This document shows positions 34,951-46,206 of a stretch of 64,000 nucleotides of DNA, piece after piece. A program made the position numbers and the translations under genes. This DNA comes from Macrotrachela quadricornifera. Lineage: Eukaryota; Rotifera; Eurotatoria; Philodinida; Philodinidae. Positions within the stretch are counted from its first letter, which is position 1. Every line of letters begins with the position of its first letter. The stretch lies in the NCBI GenBank assembly GCA_022393335.1, contig JAJEKB010021384.1:62001-126000 (forward strand). Direction: 5' to 3'. The notes under the pieces are model-generated. The model made no database searches and was not told the DNA's origin. It was given only the letters and a program-made list of their open reading frames with translations.

Positions 34951-35740
34951 TGATGTTGCTCTCTTCGAATTGTGTATATGCGCTGTCTAGAATAAATTGT
35001 TTCTTTTTAGATGTTCGTTTGTATACGTTGTATTGCAAAACTTATTTTAATGGTGCAATTTTTTTTCTCCATATGCAGAAACGAAAATATGTTAGACAAA
35101 TAGTGAAATTTGAAAACCTTAAAGAAGCAATTACATATTACGTTCTTTTTACATTTCATACAAAATAATGAATTGTTTGCATGCTGATGTTTCATTTTTT
35201 TATGAACGGCTTTAAAGACAGTGAAAAAACCATAAGGTAAATGTCATTAATGAAAATGTCAGTTAAAAAAATGTAATATTACTGTTTGAGTTCAATTCTT
35301 GAATTTTTTATCAAACATAATATTTTCAGTTTTGAATAATATTAATATTTATAAAAGGGTCAATACTTAAAAGAATAGTGATCACTTTAAGTAATATGAC
35401 AAAAATATTATAGAACAGATATTATTGATGAAAGGATCTGACAAATATTTCATACGTATGAAATTATTTATTTTACTATTAGTATCATAAGTACTCTAAA
35501 AAATCACAGTTAATTTAGACTAATCAATGTGTCAATGCATAACAATCAAAACTGCTCAATAACTCATAATATCGAAGCGATTGCTCTGTTATTTAAATAA
35601 GAATCTTTCCAATATGAGATTGTTACAATAGCGTTGCATTTATCCTGCTCAATATGCAATAATTTTGATAAAAAAAGTATGGCATCTAAATCAGTATCAA
35701 AAGTCAACTACTGTCTACTACTTGTTCAGTGATATTTCAT

Positions 35741-37839
35741 GAATGGCTCATTGAAGTTTAGAGGAACCCTCCGCCTTCCCCTTTAAATAAATCAATTTTT
35801 TTTCGGAAAAATCAAAATTGAGATAACCAATACAATATAATGTCAAATATATTTTTTTTTATTTGTAAACTCGTGTTTTGCATGAACCTATTTGTTGACC
35901 TCGTTCCTTAAAATAAGCTCGTTTATTATTATATAAGAAGCCATCTCTATGAAAAAAATCATTATTTTTTACGATTTTTTGAATCATTCAACTTGTCACT
36001 CCCTTTTCTTCTCTTAAAAAGCAAGAATTTAAAAAAAAAGGCTACGAGGTAGGCTAGTCCTTAAGACAAGCTTTCAAACAGGTAAAAAACTATATATATA
36101 TATATATATGTAATGAGGGTTCACAGAGATATTTTGGAGATAAGATGAGCTATTATTTGATTGTTGTTTGCTTCATATCTCTGTCAAACTAAAAATATTA
36201 TCACAGCCTCTTCACGTCAATGTAAACAAATCCCGAAAATTTCATTTTTGTAACATGTACCTAAGCAGAGATCGATTTTGAGAATAACTTGTTCGGTTTG
36301 ACACTGCAATTAATATTTAGTATATATCTTTCACAGATATGAAGAAATGATCTTAAAAATAATAAGAAATACTTTCTAACATTTTAGAATTCACTCTACA
36401 ATATGACATAAACATTTATTTTAAACTCTGAAATAAACACTTTGTATGTCTACAGTGTCGTATTGCATAGATGAATCGATAATATAAATAATTAAATAAA
36501 CTTACAATGAAAATTACCAATAGAATATGTTGAAATTGTTTTTATGTATGTTAGACACAATCTATCTTACTTATATATATTCGTTAAAGTTACTTGATTT
36601 TTTCTAAGTAATGTTTATATACGTGAATCAATCAACTGTGTTATTTTATACACATGTAGATGAGATAGACATGGATGAATAATTTTCACATACAGTTTTG
36701 TCTTTTCTTTCGATGTTAGAAAAAAAGTAAATACGTATACAAGATGGGCCATAAATAACACGACGATAAGAAATTTAAATATTCTCATTGCGGTCCAATC
36801 AAATGGACTGATTTTTTGGTTAATAATAAAATTTTATTCAAAATTTCTTTTCATACAAATAATATAAGAAAATACTTCTATTAAGTTTTATTAGTGATTT
36901 CATTTAAAAAAAACTTTATGAATAATACAATATTAATGCAAATAGACCAAATTTTTCGAATTAGTTTACCCAAATGCTAAAACACATGTTTGAGAAAGAG
37001 AATACAGAATTAAAACATTTTAAGTATCAAATGAAAAAGTTTGTTATGGTTCAATCTCAAAAGCGATACTTTTTTTCCTATATATAACGATTTAAAAATA
37101 TTTTGCAGAAAAAAACATTCCCTGAGTGTAAGTAGTTCACTACTTAATCGATATCAATAGCTATTTAATATATTCACCAGAAGGCAGGTGAAAAAAAAAG
37201 TTTAAATACTTTTATCGAAAAATTTTAAGGTATCTTAAATATTGGCTAATTAATTTTATCAAATGTAGTTTAAGTAATTAAATAAGTGAAACTTGATTAA
37301 ATCATACAGTATCTAAGATACCTTAAAATATTTTCGAAAAAAGACTTCAAAAAAAAGATTTTTAACAAATTCTTAGAATGAATTGATCTTAGAATAAATA
37401 ATACTGACAACTATCCTCAATATTTGATAAAATAAAAATAAAAATATCTCCTTATCTTTAGATTTTCTATATAATAATGTTCAGTATGTGTCTGTGTGTT
37501 TTACCAGGTTAAGGGAACAGTAGTGATGGTAGAAATGGGATCAAAGGAGCGTATGATTGTTTTCAAAGAAATTTTGGTTAGACCTAAGTATGAATTGCTA
37601 GTTATACTGCTAAAATCACTATTAGTATAACAATAGACTCGTTCGGTCTAACTGAAAAAAACTTTGAACTATATAGAAGTTAGATAGCAGTTGAAATGAC
37701 GAAAGATAATAACTTTTTACGTTCTTCCTTTTTTTTTGTTTTATTCTCGACAAACGTCGTCGCTACTTTCATGAAAGATAACAAATAGAGAGCTCAAGAG
37801 TGTAGATAAAACGCCACATTTCATCCTGTGCGAGTAGCG
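35741..37839. other. Intergenic, with TA microsatellite and a small inverted repeat
   Basis: AT-rich and without a supported gene. A (TA)n run lies near 36090-36110. An inverted repeat of about 30-bp arms (37211-37240, complement at 37312-37342, centred on AAGGTATCTTA) could be a 130-bp MITE. The DGAT2 promoter must lie at the right end. Confidence 0.5.
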
Positions 37840-39035
37840 ATGACAGAAGAAATACAACGTTCGACAGCATCCTTCAAGACATTTGAATCCAAATATGAAA
37901 CTACAACGTTCACTAAAAAATTCAATACTCAATCAGTGTTAACATCTCCACCATCATCAGACCATCGTATATTTGCTCCACTCAATACGCCTTTCTATCG
38001 TCGTCGTCAAACACTTACAATTCTTGTTTTTTGGGTTATGCCATGGTTTTGTTTATATATATCATTATTTTTACTTCGTTCAAATAATTGGTACGTAGTT
38101 TTGAGTTTTATTGCTTATTTAACATGGATGGTTTTCTTTCGAAAATATCCTCGAAAAGGTGGTCTTAGACAACAATGGTTTCGTCGACTTGCCTGGTGGA
38201 AATGGTTTGCTGGTTAGTACGCAAAAATTTTCTTTATTTTTTTATTCTCATTAATGATATTATTCTAGATTATTTTCCAGTTCATTTACATAAAACATGT
38301 GATTTACCATCTGATCGTTCATATATATTTGGTTATCATCCACATGGTATTATATCATTTGGTGCATTTTGTAATTTTGCTACAGAAGCAACAGGTTTTG
38401 CAGAAAAATTTCCAAATATAAATCTTCGTTTATTAACACTTAAATCAAATTTTCGAATACCATTTTATGGTTTCTATTTATCTTTATTGGGTTTATGTGA
38501 TGCATCAAAAGAATCATGTAATTATATATTAGAAAAAGGTAATGGTAATAGTATAATGTTAGTTTTGGGTGGTTCCAAAGAAGCATTAGATGCTCGTCCA
38601 TCATCTGAATGTATTTTAACACTTAAAAATCGTAAAGGTTTTATTAAAATTGGTTTAGCTAATGGTGCTAGTCTTGTACCAGTATTTTCATTTGGTGAAA
38701 ATGATCTTTATGATCAAATATCTAATCCACGTGGATCAAAACTTCGACAATTTCAAATAATATTACAAAAAAAATTAGGTTATTCAACACCATTTTTTCA
38801 AGGACGTGGTGTATTTCAATATGTTTTTGGAATTTTACCACAACGACATCCAATTAATACATATGTTGGTTCACCAATTGATTTACCTAAATTAAAAAAA
38901 GAAGATATAACATCGGAAATTATTGATAAATATCATCAAATATATATGGATGCATTAACAAATCTATTTGATACATACAAAGAAAAATATGGTGGGAAAG
39001 ATGCAACAATAAAATATGTCAACGATACTGATTGA
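37840..39035 (+). CDS. DGAT2-family acyltransferase (mono/diacylglycerol acyltransferase)
   Basis: Two exons, 37840-38212 and 38269-39035, with a 56-bp GT-AG intron; 379 residues, the normal length for the family. The ATG at 37840 is preferred over an upstream GTG in the same frame. Two hydrophobic segments at about 59-79 and 83-100 anchor it in the ER membrane. YFP at 126-128 and HPHG at 148-151 are the hallmark motifs, the latter containing the catalytic histidine. GGSKEALDA stands where family members have 'GGxxEAL', followed by RKGFIKIGLANGASLVPVFSFGENDLYDQ, the conserved C-terminal block. The family transfers acyl groups from acyl-CoA to mono- or diacylglycerol in storage-fat synthesis. 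DGAT2 versus MOGAT cannot be separated by eye. AATAAA-like signals follow at about 39068. Confidence 0.92.
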
Positions 39036-39923
39036 TTAGATTGAAGAGATTCTATTAGAACATATATTAATAAACATTTGCTTTTTTTTTTATTTTTAAT
39101 ATTAATCTTTACGTATGTGAATGTAATTCAAGGTACAAAATCGATTTTACTATAATAACAAAAGAAAAAAGTTAATTTTTCAATAATTCTTTTTTTTTTC
39201 AATAAATCTCTGAATTGATTGGGATTGTTCGTTCGGTTCTAGGTCATCATCCAATAGCATGAGTCTGCTAAGTAGGTAGTTTTCGATTTCGATTCTGTAA
39301 AAGTTCTGCGACTATCCTACAGGAGTCTATGTCGAATAACATATATTGCAAAAATCTTTGAAGGTATGTCAAACTTTGGTAGATCATATTGCCGACTTCT
39401 AAACCAATGAAATATTTTTTGTTGGATCAAAGCATTTTTAAAGGGCATTGAAGTACGTTAAAGTGCAACATTTTCTCTTGGATTATGTTGATTCTACATT
39501 GTATGAGACATGTGATGGTTTATGTATTTTTCATATAGATATTATTTGTTATTCTGGATAGTCGTGTTTATTAAGCAATGAATCAAAATTAATGAAGTTG
39601 ACTTGCGGTTTAGTCGCAGTAGTACAGAACGTCAATCAATTGAAGTATATTTCTTACCAAATAGACAATGTAGAGCATTTACAGTTTTAGAAATTTTTTT
39701 ATCTAAGTATTACGTATTATCAAAATGAGATCAGTTCTTATAAAAAATATTGTTTACAAAATTATCTTACTCTCTCAAATTTATTATATACAATTTTATT
39801 CCTGATAGTGAGAAATATGCTGCATCTTTTAAAACGTCTCATCGCTGCAAAACTATAATTTTACCCTTCTGAGTAGCGACGATTGTGAAGTGTTAGTAAG
39901 TGTAAGAAAATCAATACACACGC
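39036..39923. other. Intergenic, nothing recognised
   Basis: The 3' flank of the acyltransferase gene, with T-rich runs near 39085 and 39190. No gene seen. Confidence 0.45.
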
Positions 39924-40564
39924 ATATGGGAGTGCCCAACTTGAAGGATACCCCAAGATACAGAATAGGGAATGACATTATTCCAAGGAGTAGTATATAA
40001 TGAATTTTATACCAAATGAAAGCTGGTCAAAAATGGGATTTATTAGTACTAAATAGTAAGGGTTTTGTAAACTTCGTAATGTTGAATTTAAGAAATTTTA
40101 AGAGATTTTATACATTAAAAAATATTAAAAAACCTAAATTTTTCATATGGAAGAAAAATATAAGATTTTCTCATAAAATTAGCTTCTATTCATTATTTCT
40201 AATATCTTACATGTTTCGAAATACACTTATTCGGTTAAGTTTTCCACGCTGCATCTGCTGAATACATTTCAAAACATGTAAGATAGTAGAAATAATGTGT
40301 AGAAGCTGATTTTATGAGAAAATCTTATATTTTTCTTCCATATGAAAAATTTAGGTTTTTTAATATTTTTTAATGTATAAAATCTCTTAAAATTTCTTAA
40401 ATTCAGCATTACGAAGTTTACAAAACCCTTACTATTTAGTACTAATAAATCCCATTTTTGACCAGCTTTCGTTTGGTATAAAATTCATTATATACTACTC
40501 CTTGGAATAATGTCATTCCCTATTCTGTATCTTGGGGTATCCTTCAAGTTGGGCACTCCCATAT
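39924..40564. mobile_element. Near-perfect 640-bp fold-back hairpin
   Basis: The left arm 39924-40228 and right arm 40261-40564 are almost perfect reverse complements, starting ATATGGGAGTGCCCAACTTG, with a loop of about 32 bp. Only a few mismatches are visible (for example near 40010 and 40210). The 81-codon frame across it is a by-product of the palindrome. The high arm identity implies recent origin or continuing correction between arms. Transcription would give long double-stranded RNA. No TIR/TSD is clear because the outer flank is (TA)n-like on the right. Confidence 0.9.
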
Positions 40565-41588
40565 ATATATATAAGCGTCAACATCATGATTTAATTGACT
40601 TCAAGAATGTTTCTGAAACAATGTAAAAGTAATTGATAAATATTGTTTTACTACATGAAATATTAGTTTGTAAAAAATAGCTCTACTACCATGTAATTAG
40701 GCATGATCAATACCTTATTAGGAAAACATTAATTCATGTGTAATTCCTATTTAGAAGATAGTAAAAATAATATTCAAATTATTATGTTTTTATTGATAAT
40801 CTCTGATGTATTTTATTTTGATTAATTTTATTGCGCAAAATTAACGATGAAATTTGCAGAGAATATTTTTGTTAAATAATCAATATATGTTTATTAACAC
40901 TTTATGATAAAAATAGAAATAAAAAAATAGAGATTTTTTATATCAAAATACATGCGATAAATGCTTACGTTACAGAATTATTGATTTTCACGATAATTGT
41001 CTGTAATTCAGTTTTAAATCGAAAATGATCGAAAGAAATTCAATCAACTATGAAAATGCATTTCTAATCAGCTTTCAAATTATTCAAATTTATCATAGCG
41101 CCATTGATCATCCCACAAAATTACTTTGACTGCTTATTACCGTATTATAAAAGAGTTCAAAATCAATAAATGCTTTCGTGTTTCACTCTAAGTAGTAGTT
41201 CGGTTTCAGTCGAGCATTATATTTTGTTTTTTATTTATGTGAGTTTACATAAATGAAACACATGAACCTGCATTCTAATACTAAAAATTCAGTTCACGAA
41301 CTCCAGATCTATAAAGAATTTACGAGAGCCTATTTCATTTTTTCATTATTAGATAGGAAACGATGGAATATGACCCATATCCTGTTGTACGTAAAAGATT
41401 AATGGAATCATCAATGGAATCCGATCCGGATACGGTAACCGTATGCGAAGATTGAATCTAGAACCGGGAATAGTCGGGAACTAGATGGAAAACGGAATTC
41501 GGAGACGGTTCTGGAATTCTGCTTCGGGTATATACACGAAGTTCACCAGATCTGAGCGATTTCTGGCCTACATCTTTGACATGGATAT
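40565..41588. other. Intergenic, nothing recognised
   Basis: AT-rich except a patch at about 41360-41540 with higher GC (GGAATCCGATCCGGATACGG and similar). No supported gene. Confidence 0.4.
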
Positions 41589-42123
41589 TGAAAAATTTAC
41601 AGAAAATTACTACAGATAGCCGAAATAATTAAAGAAAAATAACACAATGTTTTCCTGGACACATGAAAAAAAGGAAAACTTTTGTATTTTGATTCAAGGT
41701 AATGCTTCAGCATATTAGTATCGAAGGTCCCTTGAATAAATAAAAACTCAATGTATTCATGTATAATTTAAAAAGAATTATGGATAGAACTAATGAAAGA
41801 GCAAACATATAGGAAAAAACTTTTGCTATATCACATTCAGGACATCCTGTACACTTATTTATATCTTGTACAACTTATTATAGGATTCTTTTCGGTCTGA
41901 TAAACGGAACAAGGTTTATTAGAAAGAAACATCCACGATAAAAAATACAAAAGCTCTATTTAATATCGTAGAGCACAATATCTTTCTCGAAAGCATTTAT
42001 TAAACGAATCCCACGAAAAAAAAATAATCCGATTCATCAAAAAATATCCACGTTTAAAACTAGAAGACTATTTATTCCACAAGTAAAAATACACTGCTGA
42101 CATAGCCATCTTCTTGTAAACAA

Positions 42124-44538
42124 TCATATTCGTTCCTTCAATGACACGTTATTTTTGACCATTTCATCAATATGCCTTAATAAACTAAAATTGATTTTAT
42201 TCCACGAGAGCAGCAATTCGGTGACTGTCTGTATCGAAAAGTGCGTGCATAGGTGATTAAGAAGAAGATTGATATGATTTTTATTACTTTGTTTCGTTCT
42301 AAAGCATTAGTTAAATGTTGTGCACCTTCATTTCCGATTTTATTGCTCGAGAGGTTCAATTTGGTGAGTGTCTGTGTAAAATAGTGAGTGAATAGATGAA
42401 TAAGAAGANNNNNNNNNNTGAGTGTCTGTGTAAAATAGTGAGTGAATAGATGAATAAGAAGAATACTGATATGATTTATATTACTTTGTTGTGTTCTAAA
42501 GCATTGGCTAAATATTGTGTACCTTGTGAACCAATTTGATTGTCGCAGAGGTTTAATATGGTGAGTGTCTGTGCATAACAGTCAGTCCATAGATGAATAA
42601 GATGATTCATATTACTTCGTTATGTTGTAAAGCAGCGGCTAAACGTTGCGCTGCTTGTGGCCTAATTTGAATGCGGTGAAGGACCAGTGTGGTGAATGTC
42701 TGTGAAAAGAAGTATTCAAGTATACATTATTCAACTATTTTATGAACAAGATTTCAGTTGGACAGAAATTGCCAGGAAATTAATGAGATATTGTAAAGGT
42801 ATATTTGTCAATCTAGTGTTAGCAAAAGGAAACCTATCTATAACAATACAGAGTGATACTTGCTTACCAGTATTAATATAATTGAATTATCTCATCTAAA
42901 CTATTGTTGAAGTGAGTTACACAGAGATAATAGAAGTTGGCCAGTATACAGTGGGCTTTTTCCGGAAAATATTTTCGATCGGTTATGACAGAATGATTAA
43001 GAAAATTTGATGAGTTAGATCGCGTGGTTCTCAAGTCCCTCATTTGATCTTCTATGAGGATTGATGAACTTTGTAGATGATAGTGGTTAAATGAGTTTAG
43101 AAATCAGGCTATTTGAGGCAGTAACTTATACAATATAATAAAATAATCGGTCTTTTTAGCCTCATTATCCTGATTATTTACGGTCAGTATTTTATAGTTC
43201 GGCAACTATTTCAAACAATATCAGATGAGACTATGCGGCAAATGTACAGTACCCAAAACATGTAATGATTAACATTCGAGATTAGAAATAGTAATCCATT
43301 TAAGCTTGTAAAATTGATCGATAGAAAATTGAAGGTTACCTAGCTTTTTGATTAATGAATGATAATCAACATTAATTTCAAAATTCGAAAGATTATACTG
43401 TGTGTTTAGTTTATCAACCTCTTTCAGTTCAATCTGATTTTATTGTCTATTGTTATTGAAAATAGTCAAAGTCATCATATTCATCATGACATAGTGTATT
43501 ATCATAGAGATGTTTCAGCTCCATTTTACAGTAAAAGTTCTTAAGAAAAAAAATGATTTTGACTGTATATCGAATTAGTCTGAATCAACATAGTCATGCG
43601 GAAGGACCGAGAAAGAAATCTTTAATCTGCTGCGAACTATTAAAGTGCCTAATTTTATAATCTTCAATTTTTACTTCAACTTATAATAGTTGCTTACGTA
43701 GTAGAACATGTATAGTATGATCAATCATTTCTACAAACTAATGTGAATAAGAAAGAACACATTCAAGTCATTATCAAAGGTGCACGGGGCTCCCCGCGGA
43801 TCCCCGTGATTTTTCTCGGGTCGAGTCGGGGCTTTCTTTTCTAAGATTTACGGGGTATGGCGGGAGACGGGGCAAGGTGGGGCGGATGAGCGATGAAAAA
43901 TCCTCTTGTAAACAGAGTTGTGTTCATTTTTTTCGAAATCTCAACAAATACGCCCCTCTCAACTTGTGTAAACACCAAGCGAGTGGTGTATTTGCTCAAG
44001 GAAGGTGAAATCTCAGCAACTATCTTGACTAAATTAATTTTGACATCATAAAAATACAAAATTACGAAAATTTATAAAGTTATATAACGTCATAACGGGG
44101 CAGAACGGGGCACGAGGCTAGAAATTCACGGGGGTGGGGGTGTAAAAAACTGTGCCCTGTGCAGCTCTGGTCATTATTAATCATTTCATACATGATATTT
44201 TCGCTTTTTTCACTAATCAAAAGAGTAAATTTAATATTTTCAAGAAGTATCTTAATTCCGTTTTATATTTCCTAAGATACTGTAGAGTTTTATAAGCTCA
44301 CCAAATTTTTCACAACACTTGTATATATCTTTATGAGTTTGTTTCATCAACAAAAAACAACTAGGATCATAGAAATAGAGATTACCTGGTATCGATGATA
44401 TGTGTCTGTAATGGCATTCAGTCTTCTGCAGACATTACGACACGACAGTAGAATTGTGAGTTTATCGAGATGGTCGAGAATTTTATAAATCAATTCGATT
44501 GGTAGTGTATGAAATGATAAGATTATTTTGCTCGACAT
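42124..44538 (-). CDS. F-box/leucine-rich-repeat protein, copy 2, incomplete at an assembly gap
   Basis: The F-box exon 44538-44386 (51 codons, LPIELIYKILDHL...VCRRLNAITDTYHRYQ) is followed by a long intron. The LRR exons recognised are 42699-42616, 42568-42485 and 42371-42288, and the final exon is 42228-42124. Ten N at 42409-42418 interrupt the array. The sequence on the two sides of the gap is the same intron (GTGAGTGTCTGTGTAAAATAG), so LRR exons have very likely been lost or collapsed in assembly. Exon lengths, phases and splice sites otherwise match copies 1 and 3. True repeat number is unknown. Confidence 0.7.
42409..42418. other. Assembly gap (10 N)
   Basis: Flanked on both sides by the same LRR intron sequence, which indicates a collapsed tandem repeat rather than a random gap. 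Confidence 0.95.
43775..44169. mobile_element. Non-autonomous hAT element in the copy 2 intron
   Basis: 395 bp with ends CAAAGGTGCACGGGGCTC and, as complement of the right end, CAGAGCTGCACAGGGCAC. The target duplication is a perfect 8 bp, GTCATTAT (43767-43774 and 44170-44177). Copy 3 retains the related empty site. The element is far richer in G+C than its surroundings (ACGGGGC repeats near both ends). No transposase; a minus-strand frame inside is not supported. Confidence 0.88.
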
Positions 44539-45576
44539 TGATGCTGCTTTCTTCGAATTGTGTGTACGTGTACTGTCTAAAATAGTCTGTTTCTTTTTTA
44601 GATGTTCGTTTGTATATGTTGTATTATGAAATTTTTTGTGATGGTGAATTTTTTTTTCTCCATATGCAGAAATGCAAATATGTTAGACAAACAATGAAAT
44701 TTGAAAACCTTAAAGAAGCAATTACGTATTGCGTTCTTCTTATATTTTATACAAAATAATCAATTGTTTGCATGTTAAATTTTCATTTTTTTCCAACAAC
44801 TATGTACATGTAAGTCAGAATTTTTTTTTGGCTTAAACTTATCACAACTTTACTAAGAGAAAAATCAATTGGACGGCTTTGAAAACAATGAAAAACTAAA
44901 AGGTAAATATCATTAATAAAGATGTCAGTTTACAAAAAATGGTAATATTACTATTTGGGTGCAGTCCTTGAATTTCCTCTCAAACACAATGTTTTCGTTC
45001 TTGAATAACATTAATATTTGTAAAAGGATTAATATTTAAAAGAATAATGATCATATCAAGTAATATGACAAGAATATTATAGAAGAGATATTATTGAAGA
45101 ATAGCTCTGATAAATATTACATACGGATGAATCCATGAGGATCCATCCACTTTTTTGGAAAGGTTTTTTTTCCGATTTTTTTCGCGTCAAAGTATCAATA
45201 TGCTCTAGAAAACACTTTTGATGAAACAAAAAATAGGTCCTTTCTATTAAAAATCTCCAGTTTTGAAGCAGTTTTTCGGAACACCTATGATATGTTTTTA
45301 TATATAGAGAAAATGTCAGGAAAAACCTAGAACTTGTTCAAAAGCAATTTTTTCGGAATTTTCTTGTGTTCAAAAATCTAAAACAAGTCTAGAAACATGT
45401 TTTCTGAAAAACATTAGATGGGTCCTATTGAAAGTCCTGTTTATATATAGCCGTATGTTTGAAACAATAAGGTAAATGAACAGTTAGCAGACAGAACGAA
45501 AGAAATATATATACGACACATTCTATGGACGACACATTCGTGCGACATATTTATTTTTAGTGTGTATCGTCTCCCC

Positions 45577-45754
45577 AGTCGACTTCTTCCCAACGAAATC
45601 CCTGGGAAGTTAACGACGTGATTCAGGGACTCCCCGAAGAGTTTTAGGGAGTCCCTTGAGAAATACAACTCTCCGAGGATTCCCGACATGGAGTGCCTGG
45701 GGATTTTGCATTCTTCGGAGGACTCCCTGGGGATTTCGTTGGAGAGAGTCGACT
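45577..45754. mobile_element. 178-bp MITE with AGTCGACT ends
   Basis: The left end AGTCGACTTCTTCCCAACGA and complement of the right end AGTCGACTCTCTCCAACGAA extend as an inverted repeat of about 30 bp (both continue AAATCCC). The interior is rich in GGGAxTCCC-type motifs. No ORF of significance. Confidence 0.75.
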
Positions 45755-46206
45755 AGAGCTTCTATTCAAGATTACCTTGTATAGATTATTCTAAGCAAAA
45801 AAAAAAGTTCATAAAAATATGCATGTATTTTCGTTCATAATTTTATTTATATTTTAGTTGAAGAAATCTAGAATATCGATAACAAAATCAGCAGTAGAGA
45901 AAAAGAAAATTATACCGACATCAACGATGACGATGATTGTATGCAGTCATAAGAATCTAAGGTGCGATCGTGTCTCTTGTGTCATCTGACTGTTAGATTT
46001 ATAACCCCGCTTGTTAACGATGATAACTTCAAGAAATATAGAAGTACATCGTAATTGACCTTTCTAAGCAATAAACTGTTCTTATACGTGCTGATCACTT
46101 GAAAAATTGTTTTTTATCATGCGAAGTCATTGGTAATCAAGGGATTAATCCGTATATTTGCGTAAGTCGTTAAAGCAATAATACTTGCTCAGTATATAAA
46201 GGATAT
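45755..46206. promoter_or_regulatory. Upstream region of the copper monooxygenase gene
   Basis: About 450 bp without other genes before the ATG at 46207. It should contain the promoter; TATATAAA at 46193-46200 lies just before the start codon but too near to be certain as a TATA box. Confidence 0.3.

Larger units (their letters stand above)
29930..35740. repeat. Segmental duplication, copy 1 (carries F-box/LRR gene 1)
   Basis: Matches in inverted orientation the interval about 54300-63815 (copy 3), apart from an insertion of about 3.7 kb in copy 3. It also matches in direct orientation about 41589-45130 (copy 2). Landmarks include the left part 29930-30290 (complement of 63465-63815), the last LRR exon and its 3' flank (30600-30890), the long intron 33530-34480 and the upstream flank to about 35740. 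Confidence 0.85.
41589..45130. repeat. Segmental duplication, copy 2 (carries F-box/LRR gene 2)
   Basis: Same orientation as copy 1. Homology starts abruptly at about 41589 (matching 30402 onward) and runs to about 45130. The long intron 42720-43690 is very similar to 33530-34480 with few differences. It contains an assembly gap and a hAT-type MITE. Confidence 0.85.

Noticed and set aside
36750..36775. Possible transposon end (ACAAGATGGGCCATAAATAAC)
   Set aside because: No matching inverted repeat was found nearby.
40016..40261. 81-codon frame in the 39.9-40.6 kb hairpin
   Set aside because: It runs along one arm of a palindrome and into the loop, with no protein family resemblance.
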